A stretch of 64,000 nucleotides of DNA from Microvirga mediterraneensis (lineage in GTDB: Bacteria > Pseudomonadota > Alphaproteobacteria > Rhizobiales > Beijerinckiaceae), in NCBI RefSeq assembly GCF_013520865.1, contig NZ_JACDXJ010000001.1, forward strand, positions 1,459,001-1,523,000. Direction: 5' to 3'. Below, piece by piece: positions 1 to 9,762 of the stretch. The notes under the pieces were generated by a model that worked only from the letters and a program-made list of their open reading frames with translations, did not search any database and was not told the origin of the DNA. Positions within the stretch are counted from its first letter, which is position 1. The number at the start of each line of letters is the position of its first letter. Position numbers and translations under genes: made by a program.

Positions 1-96
1 GCGGTTCAGGAGATCGACGAAGTGCCGGTCGAGCCTCATGACCGGCGTCTCGACATGATCATCACCGAAGCCGAACTCATTCGGACCGCATCCTAG
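1..96 (+). CDS. 5-formyltetrahydrofolate cyclo-ligase, C-terminal fragment
   Basis: The window opens inside this gene; only the last 31 codons and the TAG stop are present. The peptide contains EVPVEPHDRRLDMIITE, which resembles the C-terminal end of 5-formyltetrahydrofolate cyclo-ligases, where a V-P-x-E-P-H-D stretch precedes the last strand. The enzyme converts 5-formyl-THF to 5,10-methenyl-THF with ATP in the cytoplasm. It ends 14 bases before the ymdB-like gene on the same strand, so the two are probably cotranscribed. Identification rests on a short tail and on the neighbour. Confidence 0.7.
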   Translation, partial: AVQEIDEVPVEPHDRRLDMIITEAELIRTAS

Positions 97-110
97 TTTA
101 AGGATCCACC

Positions 111-932
111 ATGCGTCTTCTTTTCCTTGGCGACATCGTCGGGCGGCCCGGCCGCAATGCGGTGATCGAGCGCCTGCCGGGCTTGCGCGATCGCTGGCAG
201 CTCGACTGCGTGGTCATCAACGGCGAAAACTCCGCCGGCGGGTTCGGCATCACGGAGGCGATCTGCGACGAGATCCTGGCTGCCGGCGCCGATGCCATCA
301 CGCTTGGCAATCATTCCTGGGACCAGCGCGAGACGCTCGTGTTCATCGAGCGACAGCCGCGACTCATCCGTCCGGCCAATTACCCGCCGGGCACGCCAGG
401 GCGCGGCGCCAACCTCATCGATACCCGCTCGGGAGCCCGTGTTCTCGTGGTGCAGGCGATGGGCCGCCTCTACATGGACGCCCTCGACGATCCCTTCGCG
501 GCGGTCGACCGGGAGCTCGAAACCTGCCCCATGGGGCAGGTGGCCGACGCGGTCATCGTCGACTTCCACGCGGAGGCGACGAGCGAGAAGGAGGCTATGG
601 GCCATTATCTCGACGGGCGGGCGAGCCTCGTGGTCGGCACCCACACCCACGTGCCCACAGCCGATCACCGGGTGCTCGCGGGCGGCACCGCCTACATGTC
701 CGATGCGGGCATGTGCGGCGACTACGATTCTGTCCTCGGCATGCAGAAAGAAGAGGCGATCCGCCGCTTCATCCAGAAGACGCCGGGCACCCGCCTGGAG
801 CCGGGCCTGAACGAGGGGACCCTGTCCGGAATCGCGGTCGAGACGGACGACCGCACCGGCCTGGCGGTGCGCGTGGCGGCTTTGCGGCTCGGACCGAACC
901 TGGAAGAGACTTGGCCGCGGTTCTGGGATTAG
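111..932 (+). CDS. YmdB-family metallophosphoesterase
   Basis: A 273-residue cytoplasmic calcineurin-like phosphoesterase of the YmdB/TIGR00282 family; members studied elsewhere hydrolyse 2',3'-cyclic nucleotides. Metal-ligand motifs are visible in order: GDIVGRPGR (Asp8), INGEN (Glu39, Asn40), GNHSWD (Asn67, His68) and GTHTHVPTAD near residue 180. Length matches the family. The ATG follows the upstream cyclo-ligase stop by 14 bases, suggesting an operon. The substrate in this organism is unknown. Confidence 0.92.
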   Translation: MRLLFLGDIVGRPGRNAVIERLPGLRDRWQLDCVVINGENSAGGFGITEAICDEILAAGADAITLGNHSWDQRETLVFIERQPRLIRPANYPPGTPGRGANLIDTRSGARVLVVQAMGRLYMDALDDPFAAVDRELETCPMGQVADAVIVDFHAEATSEKEAMGHYLDGRASLVVGTHTHVPTADHRVLAGGTAYMSDAGMCGDYDSVLGMQKEEAIRRFIQKTPGTRLEPGLNEGTLSGIAVETDDRTGLAVRVAALRLGPNLEETWPRFWD

Positions 933-1007
933 CGCGCCGCCTCCCTCTCCCGCGCTGCCCTTTACCTTGTGCAGCATCGTTCCCATCTTGGCGCTACGGA
1001 GGACAAG

Positions 1008-1700
1008 GTGGACGCGGATACCGAGACGGCAGAGCCGAAAAAGGGCACCTATCATCAGGAAAGCGAGCTCCATCTCGCCCACGAGCACCAGAGCGCTTCC
1101 GCCGTTCTGCGCGCCGTTATCGACGAGGCCAAGGGCGAGACGATCTCCATTCGAGAGATCATCGAGGCCTTCGGCGAGCGCGCCTTCGGCTTCGTGCTGA
1201 TCCTGTTCTCCCTGCCGAACTGCGTGCCGAACGTGCCGGGGATCGCCGGAATCGTCGGGACTCCGGTCCTGATCTTCGGCATCCAGATGATGCTGGGCCA
1301 CACCCGGCCCTGGCTGCCGGACTTCATCCTGCGGCAGACGGTTTCCGTCGGGAAGTTCAAGCGCCTCATCGACATCGCGGAGCCGAAGCTTCAGAAGCTC
1401 GAGAGCTACTGCAAACCCAGGCTGCTCCCCCTGTTCGGCCCGTTCGGGGACCGGGTGGCGGGGTTCTTCGCCTTCCTGGTTGCCGTATCGGTGCTGATCC
1501 CGTTTCCCGGAACCAATTTCCCGCCGTCCATCGCGCTCGTCATCGCGTCCATCGCCATCATGGAGGAGGACGGCTACCTCCTGATCGTCGGCTACCTCAT
1601 CGGTTTGGCAGGGCTCGCCTATACGGCCACGATCCTGGGCGCCTCCTACCACCTGATCCTGGCGACCATTCACAACCTGCCCGGGTGGCTCGGGCTCTAG
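1008..1700 (+). CDS. ExoD-family membrane protein
   Basis: A 230-residue protein resembling the exopolysaccharide synthesis ExoD family. The start chosen is GTG at 1008 because GGAGG lies at 998-1002 with a 5-base spacer; an earlier in-frame GTG at 969 lacks such a site. After a hydrophilic N-terminus comes the family-typical region with SLPNCVPNVPGIAG, then IPFPGTNFPPSIAL in a second hydrophobic half, with about four membrane segments. ExoD was linked to exopolysaccharide production and alkali tolerance in Sinorhizobium, but its biochemical role is unknown. Confidence 0.85.
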   Translation: MDADTETAEPKKGTYHQESELHLAHEHQSASAVLRAVIDEAKGETISIREIIEAFGERAFGFVLILFSLPNCVPNVPGIAGIVGTPVLIFGIQMMLGHTRPWLPDFILRQTVSVGKFKRLIDIAEPKLQKLESYCKPRLLPLFGPFGDRVAGFFAFLVAVSVLIPFPGTNFPPSIALVIASIAIMEEDGYLLIVGYLIGLAGLAYTATILGASYHLILATIHNLPGWLGL

Positions 1701-1833
1701 TTTTTCCGGAACCTGTCGAGAGGGCCTTTGCCTCAGGCCCTTCGCCGCCTTATAAGCCTGCCATCGTCAACTTTTCAGGCCTGACGGGCGCTTTTCCATA
1801 AGCCGCCTTCGGCCCAACTATCCGGAGACCCCG

Positions 1834-2580
1834 ATGGCCGGGCATTCACAATTCAAGAATATCATGCACCGCAAGGGCAAGGTCGATGCGGTGCGCTCCA
1901 AGGTGTTTTCCAAGCTCGCCCGCGAAATCACCGTGGCGGCCAAGATGGGCATGCCCGACCCCAACATGAACCCGCGCTTGCGTGCCGCGATCCTCGCCGC
2001 CCGCGCCGAGAACATGCCCAAGGACAACATCCAGCGCGCCATCAACAAGGCCTCCGGCGGCGACGCGGAGAATTACGACGAGATCCGGTATGAGGGTTAT
2101 GGCCCCGGCGGCGCCGCCATCATCGTCGAGGCGATGACCGACAACCGCAACCGCACCGCCTCGGACATCCGCTCCTACTTCACCAAGAGCGGCGGCAACC
2201 TGGCCGAAACCGGCGCCGTCTCCTTCATGTTCGACCGGGTCGGCTATATCGAGTTCGGTCCCGACGTGGCGGATGCCGACGCCATGCTGGAAGCCGCCAT
2301 CGACGCCGGCGCCGACGACGTGGTCTCGTCCGAGAACGGCCACGAGATCTATTGCGACCAGGGATCCCTCAACGAGGTGACCAAGGCCCTCGAGGACAAG
2401 TTCGGTGAGCCCAAGGCCTCCAAGCTCGTCTGGAAGCCCCAGACCCCGGTCGCGGTCGATGACGAGACCGGCGAGAAGCTCATGAAGCTCATGGAATCCC
2501 TGGAGGAGCACGACGACGTCCAGAGCGTCTACGGCAATTTCGAGCTCTCCGACGCCCTGATGCAGAAGATGGCGGAGTGA
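1834..2580 (+). CDS. yebC: YebC/PmpR-family regulatory protein
   Basis: A 248-residue protein of the YebC family (mitochondrial relative TACO1), linked to transcription control or, more recently, to translation of proline-rich stretches. The family-defining N-terminus [14 protein letters not shown] is complete, followed by FSKLAREI and the NPRLRAAI and [11 protein letters not shown] stretches. It lies just upstream of ruvC, as in many proteobacteria. The cytoplasmic location is inferred from the absence of a signal peptide or membrane segments. Confidence 0.95.
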   Translation: MAGHSQFKNIMHRKGKVDAVRSKVFSKLAREITVAAKMGMPDPNMNPRLRAAILAARAENMPKDNIQRAINKASGGDAENYDEIRYEGYGPGGAAIIVEAMTDNRNRTASDIRSYFTKSGGNLAETGAVSFMFDRVGYIEFGPDVADADAMLEAAIDAGADDVVSSENGHEIYCDQGSLNEVTKALEDKFGEPKASKLVWKPQTPVAVDDETGEKLMKLMESLEEHDDVQSVYGNFELSDALMQKMAE

Positions 2581-2592
2581 TATTCTTTGTGC

Positions 2593-2673
2593 GTCACGCC
2601 CGGGCATGTCCCGGGCATCCACGTCTTCTTAACCGGTGATGGCGTGGATGGTCGGATCGAGCCCGGCCATGAC
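2593..2673. repeat. Intergenic inverted repeat, GTCAT...ATGAC family, copy 1
   Basis: Between yebC and ruvC. GTCACG at the left end faces CATGAC at the right; the arms CATCCACG (2616-2623) and CGTGGATG (2643-2650) are exact complements, and CCCGGGC/GCCCGG blocks lie near the ends. It can fold as a cruciform or RNA stem. Related copies occur at 3204, 22191, 54398 and 62551. Confidence 0.65.
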
Positions 2674-2687
2674 GATGGAGAAAGAAA

Positions 2688-3191
2688 GTGACCGAACGCG
2701 TCCGAATCCTCGGCCTGGATCCCGGCCTGCGCAACACGGGCTGGGGCGTCATCACGGTCGAGGGGACGAAGCTCTCCTATGTGGCCTGCGGGGTCGTGAC
2801 CTCGGACGGCGATCTCGACCTGGCGCTTCGCCTCAAGCAGCTCCACGACCGGTTGACCGAGGTGATCCGGACCTGGACCCCCGACGAGGTTTCTGTGGAG
2901 GAAACCTTCGTCAACAAGGACGCCCAGGCGACCCTCAAACTCGGACAGGCTCGCGCCATGTCCCTGCTGGTCCCGGCCCTGCACGGCCTGCCGGTGGCGG
3001 AATACGGCGCGAACCAGGTGAAGAAGACCGTGGTGGGCGTGGGGCACGCCGAGAAGGACCAGGTCCAGGCCATGGTCAGGATCCTGCTGCCCAAGGCCGA
3101 GTTCAAGAAGGCGGACGCCGCCGACGCGCTCGCCATCGCCATCGCCCATGCGCACCACCGCAAGGCTCGCGCTCTGGTGGCGAGCCTCTGA
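2688..3191 (+). CDS. ruvC: Crossover junction endodeoxyribonuclease RuvC
   Basis: A 167-residue Holliday-junction resolvase that cleaves junctions symmetrically after RuvAB branch migration. The N-terminal [14 protein letters not shown] holds the first catalytic Asp (residue 11), VSVEETFVN holds the catalytic Glu, and the C-terminal [15 protein letters not shown] supplies the remaining acidic residues. The start is GTG at 2688 behind GGAG with an A-rich spacer. It is followed by ruvA and ruvB on the same strand, but repeat elements lie on both sides of it. Confidence 0.97.
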   Translation: MTERVRILGLDPGLRNTGWGVITVEGTKLSYVACGVVTSDGDLDLALRLKQLHDRLTEVIRTWTPDEVSVEETFVNKDAQATLKLGQARAMSLLVPALHGLPVAEYGANQVKKTVVGVGHAEKDQVQAMVRILLPKAEFKKADAADALAIAIAHAHHRKARALVASL

Positions 3192-3203
3192 GATCATTGA
3201 AAG

Positions 3204-3341
3204 GTGTCATCGCGGACGGAGCGCAAGCGAAGATCCGGGATCGCGGTGAGAACAAAGCGCGACCAAAGGCTTTCTTTTCAAGAGAAACAGTGTTTTATCC
3301 TGCACACGATCCCGGGTTCCGCTCCACAGCCCCGGGATGAT
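3204..3341. repeat. Intergenic inverted repeat, GTCAT...ATGAC family, copy 2
   Basis: Between ruvC and ruvA. The left end reads GTGTCATCGCGGACGGAGCG and then GATCCGGGATCG; the right end carries CGATCCCGGGTTCCGCTCC and CCCCGGGATGA, largely complementary to the left. The centre is less GC-rich. Copies 1 and 2 bracket ruvC. Confidence 0.65.
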
Positions 3342-3361
3342 TATGGGGAGCAAAGAGTAAC

Positions 3362-3979
3362 GTGATCGGCAAACTCAAAGGCGTGGTGGATTCCTATGGT
3401 GAGGATTTCGTGATCCTCGACGTGCACGGGGTCGGCTATGTGGTTCATTGCTCCTCCCGCACCCTCCAGAACCTGCCGTCCACCGGCGAGGCGGCGACCC
3501 TGTCCATCGAGACCCATGTGCGCGAGGACATGATCCGCCTGTTCGGCTTCCGGTCGGATTCGGAGCGCGAATGGTTCCGCCTGCTCCAGTCGGTCCAGGG
3601 TGTGGGCTCCAAGGTGGCGCTCGGCATCCTCTCGGTGCTCGACCCCGGCAGTCTCGCGACCGCCATCGCGACCGGCGACAAGGCCTCCGTGGCGCGCGGA
3701 CCCGGCGTCGGCCCCAAGCTCGCCCAGCGCATCGTCTCGGAACTGAAGGACAAGGCCCCGGCCTTCTCACCCGTCGATCCCGCCCTCATCCGCCTCACGG
3801 GAGCGGTGGAGGACAAGAGCGCGCCGGCCCCGGTGGCGGACGCCATCTCGGCACTGGTCAATCTCGGCTATCCCCAGGTCCAGGCCTCAGCCGCCGTGGC
3901 CGCCGCCATGAAGCAGGCCGGAGACGAGGCCGAGGCCAAGACGCTCATCCGGCTGGGGTTGCGGGAGCTGGCGCGGTAA
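3362..3979 (+). CDS. ruvA: Holliday junction branch migration protein RuvA
   Basis: A 205-residue junction-binding subunit of the RuvAB motor. It starts at GTG 3362 with the typical MIGKLKGVV. Domain I (about residues 1-65, OB fold) includes [13 protein letters not shown]. Domain II has two helix-hairpin-helix motifs, [12 protein letters not shown] and [14 protein letters not shown]. The C-terminal domain ([16 protein letters not shown]), which contacts RuvB, ends in GLREL. The length is normal. Confidence 0.97.
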   Translation: MIGKLKGVVDSYGEDFVILDVHGVGYVVHCSSRTLQNLPSTGEAATLSIETHVREDMIRLFGFRSDSEREWFRLLQSVQGVGSKVALGILSVLDPGSLATAIATGDKASVARGPGVGPKLAQRIVSELKDKAPAFSPVDPALIRLTGAVEDKSAPAPVADAISALVNLGYPQVQASAAVAAAMKQAGDEAEAKTLIRLGLRELAR

Positions 3980-4073
3980 GTGCTCTCGTAAGGACCGTTC
4001 CTGTTTTGATCTTGTTAAGAATGGCGTATTAGAGCGTCATCGCCTATATGAAGCCTCTGGAAGGTAAGCCTCT

Positions 4074-5120
4074 TTGACCGATTCCCGCCGCCTGCTCAGC
4101 CCTGAAAAGCGCGAGGACGATGTCGATGCGTCGATCCGGCCGCTCTCGCTCGACGATTTCACGGGCCAGAAGGCCGCGCGGGCCAATCTCCAGGTCTTCA
4201 TCGATGCCGCCAAGGCGCGGGGCGACGCTCTCGATCACGTGCTCTTCGTCGGCCCGCCGGGTCTCGGCAAGACCACGCTGGCGCAGATCGTGGCGCGGGA
4301 GCTTGGGGTCAATTTCCGCTCGACCTCCGGCCCGGTGATCGCCAAGGCGGGGGATCTGGCAGCGCAGCTCACCAACCTCGAAGAGCGCGACGTGCTCTTC
4401 ATCGACGAGATCCACCGCCTCAACCCGGCCGTGGAAGAAATCCTCTATCCGGCCATGGAGGATTACCAGCTCGACCTCATCATCGGCGAGGGTCCGGCTG
4501 CCCGCTCGGTGAAGATTGAGCTGCCGAAATTCACCCTGGTCGGCGCCACCACCCGGGCGGGCCTGCTCACCACGCCGTTGCGCGACAGGTTCGGCATTCC
4601 GATCCGGCTTGAATTCTACACGGTCGACGAGCTGGAGCTGATCGTCCGGCGCGGTGCCCGGGTGCTCGGCCTGGGTATGAGCGAGGAGGGTGCCAACGAG
4701 ATCGCCCGCCGCTCGCGCGGCACGCCCCGTATCGCCGGGCGCCTGCTACGCCGCGTGCGCGACTTCGCCATCGTCGAGGGCGTCCAGACCGTGTCGCGCG
4801 ACCTCGCCGACAAGTCCCTGCGGCTCCTCGACGTGGACCCCATCGGCCTCGATCTGATGGACCGCAAGTACCTGACCATGATCGCCAATTCCTTCGGCGG
4901 CGGCCCGGTCGGCATCGAGACCATCGCGGCGGCTTTGTCCGAGCCGCGCGACGCCATCGAGGATATCATCGAGCCCTACCTGATCCAGAAGGGCTTCGTG
5001 CAGCGCACCCCGCGCGGCCGCATCCTCACGCCCCACGCCTTCAAGCACCTCGGCATCCCGGAGCCGACCCGCGAGACCTCGACGCAGTTCGGGCTGTTCA
5101 ACGGGGACGGGGATGAGTGA
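4074..5120 (+). CDS. ruvB: Holliday junction branch migration ATPase RuvB
   Basis: A 348-residue hexameric AAA+ motor that pumps DNA through the RuvA-junction complex. It shows the N-terminal signature [11 protein letters not shown], Walker [13 protein letters not shown], Walker [12 protein letters not shown], sensor GATTRAG and the C-terminal winged helix [13 protein letters not shown]. The apparent start is TTG at 4074. Its stop overlaps the ATG of the next gene (ATGAGTGA at 5113-5120), which suggests translational coupling into the ybgC-tol genes. Confidence 0.97.
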   Translation: MTDSRRLLSPEKREDDVDASIRPLSLDDFTGQKAARANLQVFIDAAKARGDALDHVLFVGPPGLGKTTLAQIVARELGVNFRSTSGPVIAKAGDLAAQLTNLEERDVLFIDEIHRLNPAVEEILYPAMEDYQLDLIIGEGPAARSVKIELPKFTLVGATTRAGLLTTPLRDRFGIPIRLEFYTVDELELIVRRGARVLGLGMSEEGANEIARRSRGTPRIAGRLLRRVRDFAIVEGVQTVSRDLADKSLRLLDVDPIGLDLMDRKYLTMIANSFGGGPVGIETIAAALSEPRDAIEDIIEPYLIQKGFVQRTPRGRILTPHAFKHLGIPEPTRETSTQFGLFNGDGDE

Positions 5121-5703
5121 GAAGCGCAACGCAGACACCTCCCCCTCGAGGGGGGAGGTCGCGCCGGAGGCGCGAGAGGGGGTGGGAGCCGCCACATCTG
5201 CCAATGTCGCGCCGCCACCCCATCCCGGAGCGCTGACGCGCTCCGACCCTCCCCCTCAAGGGGAGGAGGGCGCTTCGGCACACCTCTCCGGCTTCATGCA
5301 GGACGGCGCGCACGTTCTCCCCATCCGGGTCTATTACGAGGACACGGATTTCTCGGCCCGCGTCTATCACGCCAGCTATCTGCGCTTCATGGAGCGCGGA
5401 CGCACGGAGCTGTTGCGGGCCGTCGAGGTGGCGCAGTCGGACCTCCATGCGGATATGGGCGGGCTCGCCTTCGTGGTCCGCAAGATGAACATCGACTTCC
5501 TCGGCGGCGCCGTGATGGACGACGTGCTGACCATCGTGACTCGCCCGAAGGAGATGCGCGGCGCGTCCATGACGCTCGCCCAGGAGGTGCGCCGGGGCGA
5601 CGAGGTGCTCGTGAAGGCCGATGTGATGGTTGCGGCCGTCAGGGGAGGGCGTGCCGTGCGAATCCCCGACGAGCTGCGGGCGGCGCTGAGCGTGGATTTC
5701 TAG
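5113..5703 (+). CDS. ybgC: Tol-Pal associated acyl-CoA thioesterase YbgC, with a repeat-encoded N-terminal insert
   Basis: The hot-dog thioesterase domain begins near residue 65 with [20 protein letters not shown], whose Asp and Tyr/His residues mark YbgC enzymes; these hydrolyse acyl-CoAs and accompany Tol-Pal. The domain alone fits the family length of about 135 residues. The ATG at 5113 overlaps the ruvB stop, but about 44 codons after it (5138-5270) are the CCTCCCCC-armed palindromic repeat also found before serA. An alternative in-frame ATG is at 5296, giving 135 residues, with no good Shine-Dalgarno sequence. Coupling favours 5113; homology favours 5296. Confidence 0.8.
   Translation: MSEKRNADTSPSRGEVAPEAREGVGAATSANVAPPPHPGALTRSDPPPQGEEGASAHLSGFMQDGAHVLPIRVYYEDTDFSARVYHASYLRFMERGRTELLRAVEVAQSDLHADMGGLAFVVRKMNIDFLGGAVMDDVLTIVTRPKEMRGASMTLAQEVRRGDEVLVKADVMVAAVRGGRAVRIPDELRAALSVDF
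5138..5270. repeat. CCTCCCCC-armed palindromic repeat inside the ybgC reading frame
   Basis: The left arm is CCTCCCCCTCGAGGGGGGAGG at its core (5138-5158, itself a hairpin); a GCGCC/GGCGC hairpin and GGGGTGGG follow. The right half mirrors this with CCACCCC, a GGAGCGCTGACGCGCTCC hairpin and CCCTCCCCCTCAAGGGGAGG. The same architecture occurs between serC and serA at 26323-26485. Confidence 0.7.
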
Positions 5704-6005
5704 AATTGCTGCTTTCCCTATGGGCAGGGTGCGCAGGAGCCCTGCCTCAAGCGCATGCCAGACGGAATTTCCATATCAATTTCAGGTCATTCGCCTTTGC
5801 GAAGCCGCACTTAAACCAGACCTTAACCTTACCCTGTGCCTAACAGGTAACGGTCTGGAGCGATCACGAGTCTTGTGACCCTGCGCCCTTATTTTCGACA
5901 GATTCAGGGGCGAACGAGCAGTAATACAAGAACAGATTTTCCTAGACCATTCTGCGGTGGGCCTTGGATCCTTTCAAGGCTGCTCGAAGAGCGAGGACGA
6001 GACTT
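5704..6005 (+). promoter_or_regulatory. Leader region upstream of tolQ
   Basis: No gene is seen in these 302 bases. They hold a hairpin GGCAGGG/CCCTGCC (5723-5746) after ybgC without a T run, a nested dyad CCAGACC (5816-5822)/GGTCTGG (5852-5858) enclosing CCTGT/ACAGG, and TTAA at 5811 followed after 8 bases by TTAAC at 5823, resembling CtrA half-sites. A promoter for tolQ is expected here but no clear -35/-10 pair was identified. Confidence 0.4.
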
Positions 6006-6749
6006 ATGAACCCGGCTGATGTGGCCCAGGCCGCTCCTGTGGCCCACGACCTGTCCTTCTTTGGCCTGTTCTGGCAGGCCCATTTCATCGTCAAGCTCGT
6101 GATGCTGGGCCTGCTCGCGGCCTCCATCTGGTGCTGGGCCATCATCATCGACAAGACCCTGCTCTACGCCCGCTCCAAGCGCGCCATGGACCGCTTCGAG
6201 GACGTGTTCTGGTCCGGCCAGTCGCTCGAGGAGCTTTATCGCTCCCTCCAGAGCCGTCCGGCCACGGGCTTGGCCGCCGTGTTCGTCGCCGCCATGCGTG
6301 AATGGAAGCGCTCCTTCGAGGGCTCGGGACGGTCGTTCCAGAGCCTGCCGCAGCGCATCGACAAGGTGCTCGACGTCACCATCCAGCGCGAGGTGGAACG
6401 TCTGAACTCCCGCCTGACGGTGCTCGCCTCCATCGGCTCGGCCGGTCCCTATATCGGCCTCTTCGGCACGGTGGTGGGCATCATGAATTCCTTCACGTCC
6501 ATCGCGGCCTCCAAGAACACGAGCCTCGCCGTCGTGGCGCCGGGCATCGCGGAGGCGCTGTTCGCCACCGCCATCGGCCTGTTCGCGGCCATCCCGGCGG
6601 TGCTCGCCTACAACAAGCTGCAGTCAGAGGTTGGCAAGCTTCAGACCCGGCTGGAAGGCTTCGCCGACGAGTTCTCGGCCATCCTGTCGCGCCAGATCGA
6701 CGAGCGCATCGGCGGCCAGGCGGGGCACCACCCCGCCAATGCGGCGTAA
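6006..6749 (+). CDS. tolQ: Tol-Pal system proton channel protein TolQ
   Basis: A 247-residue inner-membrane ExbB/MotA-type protein that, with TolR, converts proton flow into work on TolA and Pal during outer-membrane constriction. One membrane helix lies near residues 30-50 ([17 protein letters not shown]); two more follow the cytoplasmic loop in [18 protein letters not shown] and [20 protein letters not shown], both hallmark stretches. ATG at 6006 was chosen over an upstream TTG because purine-rich GAGGACGAG precedes it and it gives family length. tolR follows 12 bases later. Confidence 0.95.
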   Translation: MNPADVAQAAPVAHDLSFFGLFWQAHFIVKLVMLGLLAASIWCWAIIIDKTLLYARSKRAMDRFEDVFWSGQSLEELYRSLQSRPATGLAAVFVAAMREWKRSFEGSGRSFQSLPQRIDKVLDVTIQREVERLNSRLTVLASIGSAGPYIGLFGTVVGIMNSFTSIAASKNTSLAVVAPGIAEALFATAIGLFAAIPAVLAYNKLQSEVGKLQTRLEGFADEFSAILSRQIDERIGGQAGHHPANAA

Positions 6750-6761
6750 AGGAGACCGGGC

Positions 6762-7205
6762 ATGGCCATGATGGCAGGATCAGCGGGCGGCGGACGGCGG
6801 CGCAGGCGCGGCCGGACACCGGGCGCGATCAACGAAATCAACATGACGCCGTTCATCGACGTCATGCTGGTGCTGCTCATCATCTTCATGGTGGCGGCGC
6901 CCATGATGACCGCGGGCGTGCCGCTCGACCTGCCGCAGACGAAGGCCGCGCCGCTGAATTCCGATGCAACGCCGGTGACGCTCTCGATCAAGGCGAACGG
7001 CCAGGTGTTCCTGGGCGAGACCGAGCTGGTGGACGAGGCCATCGTCGGCAAGCTCGCGGAAGTGTCGAAGGCGGGCTTCGACGAGCGCGTTTTCGTGCGG
7101 GGCGATAAAAAGGTCGATTACGGGCGCGTCGCGCAGGTGATGTCGATCGTAACCACGGCAGGCTACAAGCGCGTCGCTCTCGTGACCGAGGTCGACCAGC
7201 GCTGA
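6762..7205 (+). CDS. tolR: Tol-Pal system protein TolR
   Basis: A 147-residue ExbD-family protein with an Arg-rich cytoplasmic start, a single membrane helix ([16 protein letters not shown]) and a periplasmic domain. [15 protein letters not shown] carries the membrane Asp needed for proton coupling. AAGGAG lies just before the ATG. It partners TolQ and regulates Pal and TolB dynamics. It sits between tolQ and tolA in one operon. Confidence 0.95.
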   Translation: MAMMAGSAGGGRRRRRGRTPGAINEINMTPFIDVMLVLLIIFMVAAPMMTAGVPLDLPQTKAAPLNSDATPVTLSIKANGQVFLGETELVDEAIVGKLAEVSKAGFDERVFVRGDKKVDYGRVAQVMSIVTTAGYKRVALVTEVDQR

Positions 7206-7234
7206 GCGGGATTGAGGACAGGGGGCGAACACAC

Positions 7235-8359
7235 GTGGCGTTGAAGCTGAAATTCAACACCTCCGAGCCGGGCCTTTGGGTCTCGGGCGTCACGCATGCG
7301 TCGCTGTTGGCCGCCGCCCTGATCGGCCTGTCGGTCGGGACCGAATTCCCCCCGGCCGAGGAAGGCATCCCGGTCGAGATCATCACCGACAACCAGCTTT
7401 CGCAGATCACCAAGGGCGAGAAAACCGCCAAAGAGGTGCAGCCGAAGCCCCGCGCCGAGCGCGTGGCCGACAAGACCGAGCTGAAGGATCCGGGCGAGGA
7501 CAAGCGCGATGCGCCGGCTCCGCCCAAGCGGCCGGCCGAGATGAAGGTTGCCGAGAAGGAAGAGCCGGTCGCCGCCCAGCCTCCGCCGCCCGCGCCGCCC
7601 ACGCGCTCGCAGGAGGAAAAGGCTGCCCAGGCCAAGGCCGAGGAAGAAAAGAAGCTGCAGGAAAAGGCGGAAGCCGAGGCCATCGAAAAGGCCAAGGCCG
7701 CCGAGCAGGCCAAGATCGAGGCGGAAGCCAAGGCGAAGGCCGAAGCGGAGGCGAAGGCCAAGGCGGACGCCGAAGCCAAGAAGATCGCCGAGGCCAAGGC
7801 CAAAGCGAAGGCCGAGGCGGAAGCCAAGGCGAAAGCGGAGGCCGAGAAGAAGCTCGCCGAAGCCAAGGCCAAGGAAGAGGCCGAGGCGAAGGCGCGCAAG
7901 GAAGCCCAGCTCGCCAAGAAGCTCGATATGGGCGACCTGAAGCAGTTCCTCGACAGCAAGGAAAAGAACCAGTCCACCGGCGCGACCGGGCCGGAGGTCC
8001 AGAAGACCGCCGCCCTCGGCACCGCGACGGGATCGTCCGCGAAGCTCTCCCCGAGCCTGCGCGATGCGCTCATCGGGATCCTGGTCTCACAGATCGAGCG
8101 CTGCTACAGCGCGCCGATTTCCGCGTCGGGCGGTCAGGTGACCGCACCCATTCTCGATATCCGCCTGAACCAGGACGGGTCGCTCAGCACCGAGCCCCGG
8201 ATCCTCCAGGCAGGGAGCAGCTCGACCGACCGTGCGGTTGCCGACGCGGCCGTCCGGGCCATTCGTAAGTGTCGCCAGTTCGAGATTCCGGCGAAATTCG
8301 TCCCGTATTACGCGGATTGGAAAGTATTGAACGTCCAGTTCGATCCTCCTCTCTCTTAA
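7235..8359 (+). CDS. tolA: TolA-like cell-envelope protein
   Basis: A 374-residue protein with a short cytoplasmic start, one membrane segment (HASLLAAALIGLSVG), a Pro-rich stretch, then a long Ala/Lys/Glu-rich helix at about residues 125-235 made of repeated AKAEAEAKAK-type units, and a C-terminal globular domain containing two Cys residues (ERCYSAP, IRKCRQF). This is TolA architecture: an inner-membrane anchor spanning the periplasm to reach TolB and Pal. The start is GTG at 7235. Low complexity makes the middle poorly informative, but position between tolR and tolB is decisive. Confidence 0.88.
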   Translation: MALKLKFNTSEPGLWVSGVTHASLLAAALIGLSVGTEFPPAEEGIPVEIITDNQLSQITKGEKTAKEVQPKPRAERVADKTELKDPGEDKRDAPAPPKRPAEMKVAEKEEPVAAQPPPPAPPTRSQEEKAAQAKAEEEKKLQEKAEAEAIEKAKAAEQAKIEAEAKAKAEAEAKAKADAEAKKIAEAKAKAKAEAEAKAKAEAEKKLAEAKAKEEAEAKARKEAQLAKKLDMGDLKQFLDSKEKNQSTGATGPEVQKTAALGTATGSSAKLSPSLRDALIGILVSQIERCYSAPISASGGQVTAPILDIRLNQDGSLSTEPRILQAGSSSTDRAVADAAVRAIRKCRQFEIPAKFVPYYADWKVLNVQFDPPLS

Positions 8360-8386
8360 AGCCCTTCAAGCTTGAGATATCATCCC

Positions 8387-9721
8387 ATGATCACTCGCTT
8401 CGTTTCCCGTCTTCTTGTCGCGCTCGCCGTTGTCCTGCCGATGGCGGCTCTTACGCCGTCCGCGCAGGCCCAGCTCTCGTTCCGCGTCGGCCCCGGCGGG
8501 CAGTTCCAGCCCATGCCCATCGCCATTGCCGATTTTTCCGGCGAGGGCGATCTCGGTCAGCGTGTGTCCGGCATCATCGGAAACAACCTGCAGCGCTCGG
8601 GATATTTCGCGCCGCTCGACAAGTCGCGGTTCCCGGAGCGTCCGTCCTTCGATGCCGCCCCGCGCTTCGATGCCTGGAAGATGGCGGGCGCGCAGGCCCT
8701 GGTGACGGGGCGCGTCTCGCGCGATCCCTCGGGCCGTCTGCGCGCCGAGTTCCGCCTGTGGGACATCGAGTCGGGTCAGCAGCTCACCGGCCAGCAATAC
8801 GTGACCGACGCCAATTTCTGGCGCCGCGTCGGCCACATCATTTCGGACGCGGTCTACACCAAGGTGACGGGCTTCAGCGGGTTCTTCGACACGCGCATCG
8901 TATTCGTCGATGAATCGGGCCCGAAGGAGAACCGCCGCAAGCGCCTCGCGATCATGGACCAGGACGGCGCGAACGTGCGCTACCTGACTCAAGGAGACAC
9001 CTCGGTCGTGACGCCGCGCTATTCGCCCGCCACGCAGGACATCACCTATTCGGCCCAGGTCGAGGGCCAGCAGCCGCGCGTCCAGGTGATCAACCTGGAG
9101 ACGGGCACCCGCCAGGTTCTCGGCAACTTCCCCGACATGGCCTCCTCGCCGCGCTTCGCGCCGGACGGACAGCGCATCGTCATGAGCCTGCAGCAGGGCG
9201 GCAACGCCAACATCTTCATGATGGATCTGGGCTCGCGCGCCACCACGCGCCTGACCTCGACCGCCGCCATCGACACCTCGCCGTCCTTCTCGCCGGACGG
9301 CAGCCAGATCGTGTTCGAGAGCGATCGCGGCGGCAAGCAGCAGATCTACGCCATGAACGCGGACGGCTCGAACCAGCGCCGCATCTCCTTCGGCGACGGC
9401 TCCTATTCGCAGCCGGCCTGGTCGCCGCGCGGCGACTACATCGCCTTCACGAAGCAGCGCGCGGGCGGCTTCGCCATCGGCATCATGAAGCCGGACGGTT
9501 CGGGCGAGCGCATCCTGACGGAAGGCTTCCACAACGAGAGCCCGACCTGGGCGCCGAACGGCCAGTACATCCTGTTCTTCCGCGATCCGGGCGGACAGGC
9601 CGGCGGCAAGCTCTACATGGTCGACATCACCGGCCGCGTGGAGCAGCCGGTGCCGACCCCGTCCTTCGCGTCCGACCCGACCTGGTCGCCGCTGTTGAGC
9701 GAAAGCCGGCAGAGCAACTGA
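8387..9721 (+). CDS. tolB: Tol-Pal system translocation protein TolB
   Basis: A 444-residue periplasmic protein. The ATG at 8387 gives a clear signal peptide ([16 protein letters not shown]...SAQAQ, cleavage after about residue 27). An N-terminal domain is followed by a six-bladed beta-propeller with repeated [22 protein letters not shown] WD-like units. TolB binds Pal and TolA. It is the last gene of this operon and is followed at once by a strong terminator. Confidence 0.96.
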   Translation: MITRFVSRLLVALAVVLPMAALTPSAQAQLSFRVGPGGQFQPMPIAIADFSGEGDLGQRVSGIIGNNLQRSGYFAPLDKSRFPERPSFDAAPRFDAWKMAGAQALVTGRVSRDPSGRLRAEFRLWDIESGQQLTGQQYVTDANFWRRVGHIISDAVYTKVTGFSGFFDTRIVFVDESGPKENRRKRLAIMDQDGANVRYLTQGDTSVVTPRYSPATQDITYSAQVEGQQPRVQVINLETGTRQVLGNFPDMASSPRFAPDGQRIVMSLQQGGNANIFMMDLGSRATTRLTSTAAIDTSPSFSPDGSQIVFESDRGGKQQIYAMNADGSNQRRISFGDGSYSQPAWSPRGDYIAFTKQRAGGFAIGIMKPDGSGERILTEGFHNESPTWAPNGQYILFFRDPGGQAGGKLYMVDITGRVEQPVPTPSFASDPTWSPLLSESRQSN

Positions 9722-9731
9722 CCGAATGAAG

Positions 9732-9757
9732 AAAGGGCCCCGCCGGGGCCCTTTTTA
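9732..9757 (+). terminator. Rho-independent terminator after tolB
   Basis: Perfect 10-bp stem AAAGGGCCCC/GGGGCCCTTT with a 3-base loop, followed by a short T run, 10 bases after the tolB stop. Confidence 0.9.
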
Positions 9758-9762
9758 TGTTT

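Noticed and set aside
93..1673. 526-codon antisense frame over ymdB and the ExoD-like gene
   Set aside because: It spans two well-supported genes on the other strand and has low-complexity Arg/Asp/His content.
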